Part shown: positions 33,598-42,615 of the stretch, in pieces | Layout: each line of letters begins with the position of its first letter | Position numbering within the stretch: position 1 is the first letter of the stretch | DNA from: CALGYY01 sp964585485 | GTDB lineage: Bacteria; Bacteroidota; Bacteroidia; Bacteroidales; CAIWKO01 | Length of the DNA: 64,000 nucleotides | Assembly (NCBI GenBank): GCA_964585485.1 | Contig: CAZPDS010000001.1 | Location: 1 to 64,000, forward strand | Direction of reading: 5' to 3' | Translations under genes and position numbers: made by a program | The notes under the pieces: generated by a model | Database searches by the model: none | Told to the model about the DNA's origin: nothing | Seen by the model: only the letters and a program-made list of their open reading frames with translations

Positions 33598-34494
33598 TTA
33601 AAAATCGGTCTTTTTCTTTCGAAGGAGGTAAATCAGGCTCGAAAAATTGTTTTCGTGCCTTTTCGCATAACGGTTCGACGTCCACCCAATTTTTAAGGCT
33701 TTGAGGTAAGACATTTTTCCGGTTTTGTATTTTTCGCTCATCAGGCTGATATAATACGCATCGAATTTCATCGGACGAATACCGACAAGTTCAAAATTTA
33801 CATTTGTAAAAAACGAAGTGGCGACTTTTTGTTCAAAATGTAATAGATGCCTGGGCACATCATACCCGGCCCAAAATTTTCCGTAATGGGTCGCATCATA
33901 AGAAGCGGGATTTGGAATGGCCACCACCAGCAAACCATCATCTTTTAATAAACTGTTCAGTACGCGAAGTCGCTCCACCGGATAAGGGACATGCTCGAGA
34001 ACGTGCCAGAGGGTGATAACATCAAAACTTTGGGGGAGAAGGGTCGTCAGTTCTTTTTCATCGAAAACCGACAAGCCTTCTTTCTCGACAGCCATTTTTC
34101 TGGCCTGGGCATCGGGTTCAATGCCGGTTCCGTCCCACCCTCTTTTTTTAAAGTAGGATAAAAAGCCGCCGGTGGCGCAACCCACATCCAGAATTTTATT
34201 TCCCCGGCTCAGGTGAGAAATCAACTTAAACTTTTGTGAAAAATTGTATTTTCGAACCAGGTGATAGATTCTGAAGATAAGTCCACGTTTTGTGTTGGAA
34301 TGAGAAACATAATCCTCCGACTTATAATAGGCGCCCAGGTTTTCGGGTTCGGGGCGCGGATTGGTAAATATCATTCCACAGGCTAAACACTTGCTGAGGG
34401 TAAAAACTTCTCCGCTCAGGAAGTAGTCTGGAACTTCCATGAAAGTCGAAAATCGTGTTTCGTTACAAAGGGGGCAATGATCTGTTTTTTCCAT
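33598..34494 (-). CDS. Class I SAM-dependent methyltransferase with N-terminal zinc ribbon
   Basis: The 298-residue product starts MEKTDHCPLCNETRF. Paired cysteines (CPLC, CLAC) form a zinc ribbon, followed by GMIFTNPRPEPENLG. The SAM domain has LDVGCATGGFLSYFK (motif I), FDVITLWHVLEHVPYP and DDGLLVVAIPNP. The layout matches the gene at 11315-12238, so the two belong to one broad family with unknown acceptors, often found with glycan or lipid modification genes. It lies 25 nt downstream of mnmG, with a parS-like site in the gap. The C terminus is basic (KRHENNFSSLIYLLRKKK). Confidence 0.85.
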   Translation of the reverse strand: MEKTDHCPLCNETRFSTFMEVPDYFLSGEVFTLSKCLACGMIFTNPRPEPENLGAYYKSEDYVSHSNTKRGLIFRIYHLVRKYNFSQKFKLISHLSRGNKILDVGCATGGFLSYFKKRGWDGTGIEPDAQARKMAVEKEGLSVFDEKELTTLLPQSFDVITLWHVLEHVPYPVERLRVLNSLLKDDGLLVVAIPNPASYDATHYGKFWAGYDVPRHLLHFEQKVATSFFTNVNFELVGIRPMKFDAYYISLMSEKYKTGKMSYLKALKIGWTSNRYAKRHENNFSSLIYLLRKKKTDF

Positions 34495-34503
34495 TTTTTT
34501 ATA

Positions 34504-34519
34504 TGTTCCACGTGAAACT
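34504..34519. promoter_or_regulatory. parS-like centromere site, mnmG-distal
   Basis: Plus strand TGTTCCACGTGAAACT agrees with 15 of 16 positions of the ParB-binding consensus TGTTNCACGTGNAACA. It begins at the mnmG stop codon. A second site lies directly before the mnmG start. Confidence 0.65.
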
Positions 34520-36397
34520 TTAGCGTCCGAGATGCACCAGTAAAACAGAAATATCCGAGGGGCTCACGCCTGCAATCCGGCTCGCCTGACCAATGGTTCG
34601 CGGCCGGATCCGGCTGAGTTTTTCGCGGGCTTCCAGGGAGAGCGACTGCAGGGAATGATAGGCAAAATTTTCCTGTAACACTATGTCTTCCAGGCGCTCC
34701 AGCTTATCTGCAATTTCCTTTTCCTTTTCAATATAGCTCCTGTACTTGAGCTGGATTTCCGCTTCCGCGATAACCTCCTGATTTACGCCCGGGATTTGGC
34801 TTAAATCTGTTTGTAAACCAGGCAGAAAAGCAATCAAATCGTTCAGGCCCACCTGCGGTCGCAGCAAAATATTTTCCAAACGTGTTTTATGCGCCACACC
34901 CGGGGTATCTCTGGCCTCCAAAAAGGGATTTATTTCATCCGCCTGAATCATACTGCTTGTCAATAGCTGCGTAATTTTTTCGACAGCCTCGTACTTCTCT
35001 GTGCTAACATGTAAGCGTTGCTCACTCGCCAAACCCAGTTCGTAGCCTTTTTTGGTAAGGCGTAAATCGGCATTATCCTGACGCAACAATATTCGATATT
35101 CGGCCCGGGAGGTGAACATACGATACGGTTCATTTACCTCTTTGGTGATCAGGTCGTCAATTAAAACACCGATATAGGCCTCGCTGCGTTTCAACACAAA
35201 AGGTGGCTTATTATTCACTTTCAGGTGAGCATTAATGCCCGCCATCAAGCCCTGTCCGGCGGCTTCCTCATAGCCCGTTGTCCCGTTGATCTGGCCCGCG
35301 AAGAAAAGGTTCTCCACGAGTTTGGTTTCGAGGTTATTTTTAATTTGATCGGGCGGAAAATAATCATATTCGATGGCATAACCCGGCCTGAAAATACGGG
35401 CCTTTTCGAAGCCCTCCACGCTTCGAAGGGCCTCTTCCTGAATTTGCTCAGGCAAGGAGGAAGAGAAGCCGTTGATGTAGTATTCTACCGTGTCGAGTCC
35501 TTCGGGTTCGACAAATAATTGATGACGATCGCGCTGGGAAAATCGTTCAATCTTATCTTCAATGGAGGGGCAATACCGCGGACCAACGCCCTGAATTCGC
35601 CCCTGAAACATGGGTGAAAACGCAAAGCCTTTTCGCAAAATATCATGCACTTTTTCGCTGGTATAGGCCAGCCAGCAACTCCGTTCCGGAAGCCTTTCAC
35701 CGGCCTCCAGAAACGAAAAACGACCTCCTTCCTCATCGGCTTTTTGTTCGATAAGTTTGGAGAAATCGATGGAACGACCATCCACCCGAACGGGCGTTCC
35801 CGTCTTCATTCGATCATAGGTAAAGCCTAATTTTTGAAGATTTGCCGTTAAATTGGGGGCCGAAAAATCCCCCATACGGCCCCCTTCAAACTTCACTTCC
35901 CCAATATGGATCAGACCGTTTAAAAAGGTCCCCGAAGTTAAAATAACCGCCTTACTGTTCACTTCCCTACCCATCCGTGTGCGAATGCCCCGCAACTGTC
36001 CGCCCTTAATCACCAGCTCATCCACCCTATCCTGCATAAAATCTATGTTGGGATTTGCTTCGAGCAGCCGTCGCCATTCCATACTAAAGCGAACGCGGTC
36101 GTTTTGGGCACGCGGGCTCCACATGGCCGGTCCTTTAGACCGGTTCAGCATACGGAACTGTATCATACTTCGGTCGGTCACAATGCCGCTTAATCCGCCC
36201 AGGGCATCGATTTCCCGGACTATTTGGCCCTTGGCAATGCCGCCCATCGAGGGGTTGCACGACATCTGACCAAACTGGTTCATGTTGAGTGTTACCAGCA
36301 GCACCGAAGAGCCCATAGTAGCCGCTGCCGCTGCCGCTTCACATCCGGCGTGACCGCCTCCTATAACGATAATATCATACTGCTTTTGCATACTCAT
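34520..36397 (-). CDS. mnmG: tRNA uridine-5-carboxymethylaminomethyl modification enzyme MnmG
   Basis: The 625-residue product is full length for the family. The FAD-binding motif IIVIGGGHAGCEAA is at the N terminus, with CNPSMGGIAKGQIVREIDALGG following, then FAGQINGTTGYEEAAGQG and the C-terminal helical region ending SLEAREKLSRIRPRTIGQA, which binds MnmE. With MnmE it adds the aminomethyl or carboxymethylaminomethyl group to wobble uridine of certain tRNAs, using FAD, NADH and methylene-tetrahydrofolate. Either ATG 36397 or 36391 could start it. Near-identical CACGTG palindromes abut both ends of the gene. In many bacteria mnmG is near oriC. Confidence 0.96.
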   Translation of the reverse strand: MSMQKQYDIIVIGGGHAGCEAAAAAATMGSSVLLVTLNMNQFGQMSCNPSMGGIAKGQIVREIDALGGLSGIVTDRSMIQFRMLNRSKGPAMWSPRAQNDRVRFSMEWRRLLEANPNIDFMQDRVDELVIKGGQLRGIRTRMGREVNSKAVILTSGTFLNGLIHIGEVKFEGGRMGDFSAPNLTANLQKLGFTYDRMKTGTPVRVDGRSIDFSKLIEQKADEEGGRFSFLEAGERLPERSCWLAYTSEKVHDILRKGFAFSPMFQGRIQGVGPRYCPSIEDKIERFSQRDRHQLFVEPEGLDTVEYYINGFSSSLPEQIQEEALRSVEGFEKARIFRPGYAIEYDYFPPDQIKNNLETKLVENLFFAGQINGTTGYEEAAGQGLMAGINAHLKVNNKPPFVLKRSEAYIGVLIDDLITKEVNEPYRMFTSRAEYRILLRQDNADLRLTKKGYELGLASEQRLHVSTEKYEAVEKITQLLTSSMIQADEINPFLEARDTPGVAHKTRLENILLRPQVGLNDLIAFLPGLQTDLSQIPGVNQEVIAEAEIQLKYRSYIEKEKEIADKLERLEDIVLQENFAYHSLQSLSLEAREKLSRIRPRTIGQASRIAGVSPSDISVLLVHLGR

Positions 36398-36413
36398 TGT
36401 TCCACGTGGAACT
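36398..36413. promoter_or_regulatory. parS-like centromere site, mnmG-proximal
   Basis: Plus strand TGTTCCACGTGGAACT contains the perfect 14-nt palindrome GTTCCACGTGGAAC and agrees with 15 of 16 positions of the parS consensus. It fills the gap between the stop of the upstream membrane-protein gene and the mnmG ATG. Confidence 0.7.
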
Positions 36414-38253
36414 ATTCCATTAAAGTAAAGGCATCCACCCGCAAATCATCCATGTAAAACGTCATTTTTGAGCGATTCCAAACGTAAATCACGATCTCAT
36501 CCTCCCGGCTTCGAACCGCTGGGGTTTGATAAAAATATTCAATTTTATGCCAGACCCCCGGGGTTTTGTCGGTGACATCATAGGTCCTGTATTTATAATT
36601 TCCGCCTTCATGAAGAGTGCTGATCACCAGCAAGGGCGTTTCAGAACGAACCGTATCGGGAAAATAGATCCAAACACTGGCTTTAAGCCAGGCGTGATCC
36701 TTCGTAGTGATACCCCCAAAGGTAGTTTTAAGAGCCGGTGAAAATTCCAATTCTTCATTCATCCGCAGACTAAAATACGGGGTATGCGCGGTATCTTTCG
36801 AATAATATTTATCGAATCCGGGGTACATCACATCTTCAAAATCATATAAACCGATGTTGCGACATTGGTAACGCTCGGGGTGCTTAAACTCATCCAGCCA
36901 CAAAACGGAACGCTCTACCAAAAGGTCCGCCTCAGCCTCCGGATCAAGGGAGGTTCGCCCAAAAACCCGAAAGTAGTACTTCATCGTCATTCGGTCGCTG
37001 TGCAGTATATAATGCTGGTATTGCCAGGTTTGAAAGAGGTTGAGAACCACAAGAAAGAACACCAGCAAGAGGGCGCTCACCTTCCGCCACTTTTTAGCGA
37101 ACACGAATTCGAAAAAGTAGCCCATCGCCACGGCGAGCGGGACATACAGCACAATACCCGGCCGGCAGCTAAAGCCACCGCCGTACCACCATTCGGTCCA
37201 GGAAGCGATAATGTAAAAACTGATCAAAAAATAGGAAAATAGCGGCCAGAAAAGATCCCTGCGTTTGCGATACATCATGATAAAACCCAGCATTCCGGTG
37301 GCCACCAGGGGCGTGTAAATCAACCAGCCTTTGCGGAAACTAAAGAGAATATCCACGATGTGCGGATGGGTCAGATCGAGCCCTATACCGGGATTGTTAT
37401 AGCTATCGAAAATCCAGGAACCGGCTTCATTTTTCCAGTACCAAAGTTGAGGAAAAAGGACTATCAAAGCCGCCAGCATAAGCGCCACAACATGCCCATA
37501 ATGCCGACCCACAAGTCTCCATTTTTCTTTAAAGCTTCCCTTGACCGGCCATAAAAGCGGGATCAGCACACAGAAAATTTCGCTGGGTTTGATCAAGGCA
37601 ATCAAGGCACAGATGGCCCCTATCAACAGGGCGGACCAGAGCCGGGGCTGTTCGTGCCAACGTATTGTAAACCAAACCAATGCAGCCACCAAAGTAAACA
37701 AGTAATTGGCCGTGGCTGCTCCGCCGATCGAGGTAAAATACAAGTAATTGGTTCCTATGCCCACGATCGCCAATACAAGCGCCACCAGCTCGTCGCGAAA
37801 AAACGTACGCAATACTTTCCAGAGAAAAAACAGACCCGCCGAGGCGTATACGACGGATCCGTAGGCGATCGCATATTGGTAAGGCATCGAAAAACCATCC
37901 GCGGGATAGCCCCCGAGTTGCGCCCAAACATGCCCAATCAGGAAGAAGGGAAAATACATAATACCCATACCAAAAAGAAACCAGTACATCCAGGTTCCGT
38001 TCGGTCCTACGTAGGCCTGGTAGAGGGTTCCGGGCATCTCGTATTGTTGCATGACCTGCTGCACCCAGCCGATATTATCGAGCCAGACATCATCGTGCAC
38101 AAACTTCGCCGGAAGGCAGAGATAATAACCAAAAACATCCCAGGTAAGGGTTCCTGTGGCGGGCACCAGCAGACGAACCGTCCAGATCACCAGCAACAGG
38201 ATAATGAGCACCAGCAGGGAGAATTTCTTCCCCTGCCCTTTTTCATTCAGCAT
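36412..38253 (-). CDS. Polytopic GT-C-like membrane protein with C-terminal beta domain
   Basis: The 613-residue protein starts with a cytoplasmic stub and a first helix (FSLLVLIILLLVIWTVRLLV). An acidic loop follows (TLTWDVFGYYLCLPAKFVHD), as in GT-C glycosyltransferases of the ArnT/PMT class, with about ten further helices up to residue 410. The last 200 residues are soluble and beta-rich (FSLRMNEELEFSPALKTTF, ASVWIYFPDTVRSET), resembling a carbohydrate-binding jelly roll. This is consistent with transfer of a lipid-linked sugar outside the inner membrane, but the catalytic acidic pair is not proven. The stop lies inside the parS-like site before mnmG. Confidence 0.7.
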   Translation of the reverse strand: MLNEKGQGKKFSLLVLIILLLVIWTVRLLVPATGTLTWDVFGYYLCLPAKFVHDDVWLDNIGWVQQVMQQYEMPGTLYQAYVGPNGTWMYWFLFGMGIMYFPFFLIGHVWAQLGGYPADGFSMPYQYAIAYGSVVYASAGLFFLWKVLRTFFRDELVALVLAIVGIGTNYLYFTSIGGAATANYLFTLVAALVWFTIRWHEQPRLWSALLIGAICALIALIKPSEIFCVLIPLLWPVKGSFKEKWRLVGRHYGHVVALMLAALIVLFPQLWYWKNEAGSWIFDSYNNPGIGLDLTHPHIVDILFSFRKGWLIYTPLVATGMLGFIMMYRKRRDLFWPLFSYFLISFYIIASWTEWWYGGGFSCRPGIVLYVPLAVAMGYFFEFVFAKKWRKVSALLLVFFLVVLNLFQTWQYQHYILHSDRMTMKYYFRVFGRTSLDPEAEADLLVERSVLWLDEFKHPERYQCRNIGLYDFEDVMYPGFDKYYSKDTAHTPYFSLRMNEELEFSPALKTTFGGITTKDHAWLKASVWIYFPDTVRSETPLLVISTLHEGGNYKYRTYDVTDKTPGVWHKIEYFYQTPAVRSREDEIVIYVWNRSKMTFYMDDLRVDAFTLME

Positions 38254-38269
38254 AAACGGATGATTATAT

Positions 38270-38713
38270 TCAGAACAAAGATAGATAATAATCCTCTTTG
38301 GCTGTCATTTCGGCTTTTTGCGCCTTGTTGCTGTCGTTGTACCCACACAGGTGCAAGGCTCCGTGCAGGATCACCCGGCGCAGTTCGCGGCCGGCCGTAA
38401 CACCGTAATCCTTCGCGTTTTCCCGAACGCGATCGAGGCTGATGTACACTTCGCCGATAACGGCCCGCTCCTTGTCAGACAAGGACTGGTCGGAATAATC
38501 AAAGGTGATAACATCGGTAAAATAATCGTGCTGCAGATAAGCCTGATTAAGTTCCAGTAAATAGGCATCGGAGCTCAAAATAAAGTCGAGCCGCTGCAGA
38601 TTTTTGGATTCCTGTTTAAATAATTTCCATAGTACAAGCTTCACGTCTGAACTATCCGGCAGGCGAAAATTCACAAGGTGGTAATGGAAATATACCGGAA
38701 CCGTTAACGCCAT
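38270..38713 (-). CDS. ybeY: Endoribonuclease YbeY (rRNA maturation)
   Basis: The 147-residue product starts MALTVPVYFHYH; this ATG is chosen over one 129 nt upstream that would overlap the preceding gene. The family core is visible: DVITFDYSD, IGEVYISLDRV and the metal motif HGALHLCGYND (His117, His121). The third canonical ligand of HGxLHLxGYDH is Asp127 here, not His. From memory this substitution is usual in Bacteroidota members, so it is probably active. It acts in 16S rRNA 3'-end processing and ribosome quality control. It lies 4 nt downstream of the RsbW-like gene. Confidence 0.9.
   Translation of the reverse strand: MALTVPVYFHYHLVNFRLPDSSDVKLVLWKLFKQESKNLQRLDFILSSDAYLLELNQAYLQHDYFTDVITFDYSDQSLSDKERAVIGEVYISLDRVRENAKDYGVTAGRELRRVILHGALHLCGYNDSNKAQKAEMTAKEDYYLSLF
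38276..38283 (-). promoter_or_regulatory. -7 box inside the 3' end of ybeY for the membrane-protein gene
   Basis: The minus strand reads TATCTTTG, 22 nt before the ATG at 38253 and overlapping the last codons of ybeY. It may let the membrane-protein/mnmG segment be transcribed separately from ybeY. Confidence 0.45.
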
Positions 38714-38717
38714 AAGG

Positions 38718-39206
38718 TCAGGCCTTTTTAGTTTTTTCGGTTTTGCCCGCCGTAATAAAATCGTTGAGTAATTTGCGGCGCCCAACGGCCATTTGCTGAT
38801 TGATACTGGCGATGGAAAATAAAATGCGAATGCAGCGCCCATGATCTGAAAAACTCACCTCATCGGCCAGGGAACGGATTAAAAACAAGCCGGTCCCTTT
38901 GCCTTCCGGATTTCCTTCCACATCCGTTGCGTCCGGAATGTTGGAGACGTCAAAACCCTTGCCTTCGTCGTGTACTTCAAATAAAAAACCTTTCGGACGC
39001 GACTCGAAACTGACCCGAATCGGCCTTGAGGCCACCGAGCCATTTCCGTGTATCATTGCATTTTCAAACGCTTCAGTAAGGGCCACCAGGATATTACCGA
39101 AATAGCTGTTGTTAATATTATATTCATCACACAACTCTTCAGTAAATTTTTCCAGACGGTGAATTTCAGAAGGTACAGACTTCAGTTGCAGGCTACGTTT
39201 TTTCAT
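38718..39206 (-). CDS. RsbW-like anti-sigma-type ATPase (GHKL)
   Basis: The 162-residue product shows the GHKL ATP-binding motifs in order: LTEAFENAMIHGNG (N box), FEVHDEGKGFD (G1) and EGKGTGLFLIRSLADEV (G2). It has no sensor or dimerisation domain, so it belongs with RsbW/SpoIIAB-like kinases that act on anti-sigma antagonists. A C-terminal extension of about 35 residues (RRKLLNDFITAGKTEKTKKA) is basic. No sigma factor or STAS-domain partner is adjacent. Gaps of 4 nt to ybeY and 11 nt from the DUF4175 gene place it in one operon. Confidence 0.85.
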   Translation of the reverse strand: MKKRSLQLKSVPSEIHRLEKFTEELCDEYNINNSYFGNILVALTEAFENAMIHGNGSVASRPIRVSFESRPKGFLFEVHDEGKGFDVSNIPDATDVEGNPEGKGTGLFLIRSLADEVSFSDHGRCIRILFSIASINQQMAVGRRKLLNDFITAGKTEKTKKA

Positions 39207-39217
39207 GTGCAAAGCGC

Positions 39218-42200
39218 TTACTCAACAAAATTATAAAAATACTCGTTCACTTTTTGTTTATAAAAAGAATTCAGGGCGGGCGGTACGGTTTTTAAAAGCT
39301 CTTTTCCGTCCTGTTTCTGCTTCTTATACTTAAAAAACTCGCCAGGGTTACTATAATCATAATTTTTTGCTTCATCAGAGGCACGTTTTTCATCTAACTC
39401 TCTCTCTTTCTCGGCTTTCTCCGACTCCAGCAGACGTGTTAAAATATCCTGCTGCCGCTTTAGCGTTTCATTGGAAATCATTTTGTTCACTAAATCCTGC
39501 TCGGTTTTTTCCATGTCTTTCATCATATCGGAAATTTCCTTGCTGTTTTTTCCACCGCCGCGCTTATCTTCTTCGCCATATTCCTGCAGCATTTGTCGCA
39601 AAGCTTCCTGCTGCGCTGCCAGCCGGGCCAGTTGTTCGCTCATGCTTTGCTGTCCCTGTCCCGTTTTGCCCGGGTTTTTCCCCTCCATTTGCTCTTTGAG
39701 CTGCTGCATTTGTTTGTTCAGCTGGTCCTGCAATTTGCGCATACTACTGGCGCTGGGCTTCGAAGATCCGGGCTTTTGGCACTGCCCTGATTTACAATTG
39801 CTTTTGTTTTGCTGTGATTGTTGCATTTGCTCCTGCATTTGCTGAAGAATCTCGGCCAACATCAGCGCCAGGTCATTCACCGACGTCATAACGTACTGTT
39901 GATAGGTGGCCGTTGCCGGCGAAGTCCGATTGTGCAGCGATTCCAGGGTTCTGTCCAGGTTGGTTCGGATGTCGCTCATCTCGCGGTTCACATACGATTC
40001 TATCATGGGTTGCCGGCGACTCAGCGCGTACAGGGAATCCCCGATCATGGAAACATGATCTTTGATGTCTTTTTGCTGCGCCATCATACGCACGTAGCGC
40101 GGATCCGATACAGAGGTGTTCTTCAGCTCATTCATCAGGTCTTCCTGCGAAAAAGAAACCCTGACGAGGTTTTCCAGGATCTGCCGCAAGGCCTGGATGT
40201 CTTCCGCTTGTTGTTCCATCTCCATGTCCTGCTGCATTTTCTTCAAGTTTTCGGAGAGCTGCTTCATTTGCTCTGCGGCACTTTCCTGCGATTTGGAGGC
40301 ATTGGATTTCTTTCCATCCTGCAACTGCTCGCTGCTCTGCTGCATCTGTTGCTGTATTTGCTGTTCCTGCTCATCCGTATCCGGCATTTTCTGTGGATTT
40401 TCCAGCGCACTGTTTTTCTGCTGAAGGGTATCCATCTCTTTGCGAAGTTCGTCGAACTGCTTGTTCAAGGCATCCTGCTTTTCTTTGATGTTCTTCGATT
40501 CCGTCTTGCTATTGCGCGATTCATCGGCCAGCTTCTTTTGCTCTTCGTGCAATTGATCAAGTTTATCGATGTTGTCCTGCAGCTTTTTATCAACTTCCAA
40601 TTGCTTAAACAACTCCAGGTTGCGATCCAACTCTTTTTTAATGTCTTCGTTGGTCAGCTTCATCTGATCCAACGCCTTCTTCACATCGTCTTTGTTCAGT
40701 TTATCCATCATTTCCTGCAACTTCCTAAACAACTCCTTCATTTCATCGGTCATGATTTCGTCAAAGAGTTTTTCCAACTGTTTTTGCTTTTCCAGGATTT
40801 CCGGATCCACTTGCTTGTACTCCTGTTCGCGAATATTATTTTGCTGATTTTCCAGCTTTAACTGATCGATCTGTTGCTGCAGTTCCTGCTGCTTGTCCAT
40901 CAAGCCCTGAATCTGCTTTTTTTCCTGGTAACTCAGGGTTTTTTTCTCCGTAAGTTTTCGGTCTACCTTGTCGATTTCGCGCTGCAATTGCTGCGCCTGG
41001 CGAATAGCCTCCTCCATATCTTGCCGGATTTGCTCGTTGGAGCGCTCGGTCTGCGCCTCCAGTTCGTCCGCCGTTGGCGCCTTAAACACCCGGTGCTGCG
41101 AGCGGGTGGATTTGTGCCCGTTGACCCCGTCATTATCCCAAACCTCGAAAAAATATTCGACCTCATCCCCCGCCGACAGCCCGAGTTCACCAAGGTCTAA
41201 AAAGTAATAGAAGGTTTGCTGTGTAAGACCGGGCTGGAAGGGAACACTACGAATACCGGCCGTGTCCCCGGCATCGTTCTCTTCGCCTGATTTTCGCAAA
41301 ATATACTTAAACTGCAATGCGCTGACTCCGTAATCATCGTGGATATCCCCCGAAAAATAAAGCCGCTTGTCGTACACCGAATCCTTAAACTGTTCCACGG
41401 TAATGCCGGGGTACTGATCGGCCATCACGCTGATCATATACTGCATAGAATCGCGGTTCGCGAAATGATCGTTTTTCGTTTTCACGGAATAATTCATCGA
41501 CTGGCGGCACACCATAGTGTAAGAAAACAAGCCTCCCGCCAGGGGTGTGAGTTCCGCGGTTTTCCCAGGAAATCGGAACTGCACCCAACGGGTATCACGC
41601 GTTTTCAAACGCCAGTTGACCTGGGTGCCTTCGGGCACGATAATATCGCCGGAATTCTGCAATACCTCATCCTTCTTTTGCAGATAAGCCGGGTAATGAA
41701 GCAACATTTCAAAGTTGAGTACCTGGGGCCGGGCCACCACCCGCAATGTATACAATTGTGATTTAAAGCCCTCTGCTTCGAAAAAAAAGTCAATATTTTG
41801 CTGCGGATTCTTAAACAAATAATGAAAAAGGGCGGTGTTTTCCCTTTCTAATTTATACTTGTAATCATTGATTACAATTGTAACTTCGGCGGGAACTTCC
41901 TCGCCATTTAATTTTACATCGAGCTGATAATCTTCCTGTTGCACGGCATCAAGGGAGGCGTTCAGGATTTCAAATGTAAACGGAGCGGGGCGTTCGTACA
42001 CCGAACTAAAATCGACCAGGCGTTTTGAGGGGCCGGTAATAACATTGGGAGCGGTAAGCAGCAAAATAATTAACACAAAAACCGGCGGCAATGCGTACTT
42101 CAGGTATTTGCGATTACTGCGAAAATCAATGGCGCGGGTGAAAGGCACCGGGCTGATTTTTCGGATTTTCTGATCGATGGCCGCTTCCAGCAAGGCGCTT

Positions 42201-42574
42201 GCCCCATCGGTTTCCGCGGATATCCGTTGCAGTTGAAGCACGTTGGTCAGGGTATCCCTGACCTCGCCAAAATGCGTCCCAATAATAGCGGCGGCCTGGG
42301 TATAGCTCAAACGCTTCCCCATCCGCATCAGCGAAAGCAAGGGAATACCCACAAAGCGAAACAGAATAAACGTGTTGATGATGATGTACGACCAAAATAA
42401 AACCGTGCGTACACCGCTCGAAAACCACGCCAGGTATTCCAATACCGTTGCCAGCAGATAAAAGCTAAGCAAGGCCGTAATCGTGTACAGCAAGCCCTGC
42501 AACATCCGGTTTTTATAGTATTTCCGGATAAACTCCTCCAGTTTGCCGATCAGCGAGCTATAGCTTGAACTCAT
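39218..42574 (-). CDS. DUF4175 family membrane-anchored coiled-coil protein
   Basis: The 1118-residue protein has two membrane helices near residues 23-85 (QGLLYTITALLSFYLLATVL and TVLFWSYIIINTFILFRFVG), a third near 155 (LPPVFVLIILLLTAP), and then beta-rich domains to about 490. A Gln/Lys/Glu-rich coiled-coil region follows, from about 500 to 1000, with segments such as QQLQREIDKVDRKLTEKK, and ends NEYFYNFVE. DUF4175 proteins are widespread in Bacteroidota with no assigned function. The anchor plus long periplasmic coil suggests a spacer or envelope scaffold. Antisense frames here are leucine-rich artefacts of the Gln/Glu-rich coil. Confidence 0.8.
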   Translation of the reverse strand: MSSSYSSLIGKLEEFIRKYYKNRMLQGLLYTITALLSFYLLATVLEYLAWFSSGVRTVLFWSYIIINTFILFRFVGIPLLSLMRMGKRLSYTQAAAIIGTHFGEVRDTLTNVLQLQRISAETDGASALLEAAIDQKIRKISPVPFTRAIDFRSNRKYLKYALPPVFVLIILLLTAPNVITGPSKRLVDFSSVYERPAPFTFEILNASLDAVQQEDYQLDVKLNGEEVPAEVTIVINDYKYKLERENTALFHYLFKNPQQNIDFFFEAEGFKSQLYTLRVVARPQVLNFEMLLHYPAYLQKKDEVLQNSGDIIVPEGTQVNWRLKTRDTRWVQFRFPGKTAELTPLAGGLFSYTMVCRQSMNYSVKTKNDHFANRDSMQYMISVMADQYPGITVEQFKDSVYDKRLYFSGDIHDDYGVSALQFKYILRKSGEENDAGDTAGIRSVPFQPGLTQQTFYYFLDLGELGLSAGDEVEYFFEVWDNDGVNGHKSTRSQHRVFKAPTADELEAQTERSNEQIRQDMEEAIRQAQQLQREIDKVDRKLTEKKTLSYQEKKQIQGLMDKQQELQQQIDQLKLENQQNNIREQEYKQVDPEILEKQKQLEKLFDEIMTDEMKELFRKLQEMMDKLNKDDVKKALDQMKLTNEDIKKELDRNLELFKQLEVDKKLQDNIDKLDQLHEEQKKLADESRNSKTESKNIKEKQDALNKQFDELRKEMDTLQQKNSALENPQKMPDTDEQEQQIQQQMQQSSEQLQDGKKSNASKSQESAAEQMKQLSENLKKMQQDMEMEQQAEDIQALRQILENLVRVSFSQEDLMNELKNTSVSDPRYVRMMAQQKDIKDHVSMIGDSLYALSRRQPMIESYVNREMSDIRTNLDRTLESLHNRTSPATATYQQYVMTSVNDLALMLAEILQQMQEQMQQSQQNKSNCKSGQCQKPGSSKPSASSMRKLQDQLNKQMQQLKEQMEGKNPGKTGQGQQSMSEQLARLAAQQEALRQMLQEYGEEDKRGGGKNSKEISDMMKDMEKTEQDLVNKMISNETLKRQQDILTRLLESEKAEKERELDEKRASDEAKNYDYSNPGEFFKYKKQKQDGKELLKTVPPALNSFYKQKVNEYFYNFVE

Positions 42575-42594
42575 AACATTTGGTTAAACACTTT

Positions 42595-42610
42595 TAAACG
42601 CAAGCGTTTA
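42595..42610. promoter_or_regulatory. Perfect palindrome TAAACGC-AA-GCGTTTA in divergent promoter region
   Basis: Two 7-nt arms separated by 2 nt lie between the DUF4175 and M1 peptidase genes, just upstream of tandem -7 boxes. This is the form of a dimeric repressor or activator site; the regulator is unknown. Confidence 0.5.
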
Positions 42611-42615
42611 TTCGA

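Noticed and set aside
33364..33696. A 110-codon plus-strand frame in the gap after the sensor kinase.
   Set aside because: Very Lys/Arg/Phe-rich, overlaps the methyltransferase 3' end by about 100 nt and lacks a promoter box.
39818..40861. A 347-codon leucine-rich open frame on the plus strand that resembles a membrane protein.
   Set aside because: It is the complement of the Gln/Lys/Glu-rich coiled coil of the DUF4175 protein, which naturally reads as Leu/Phe-rich.
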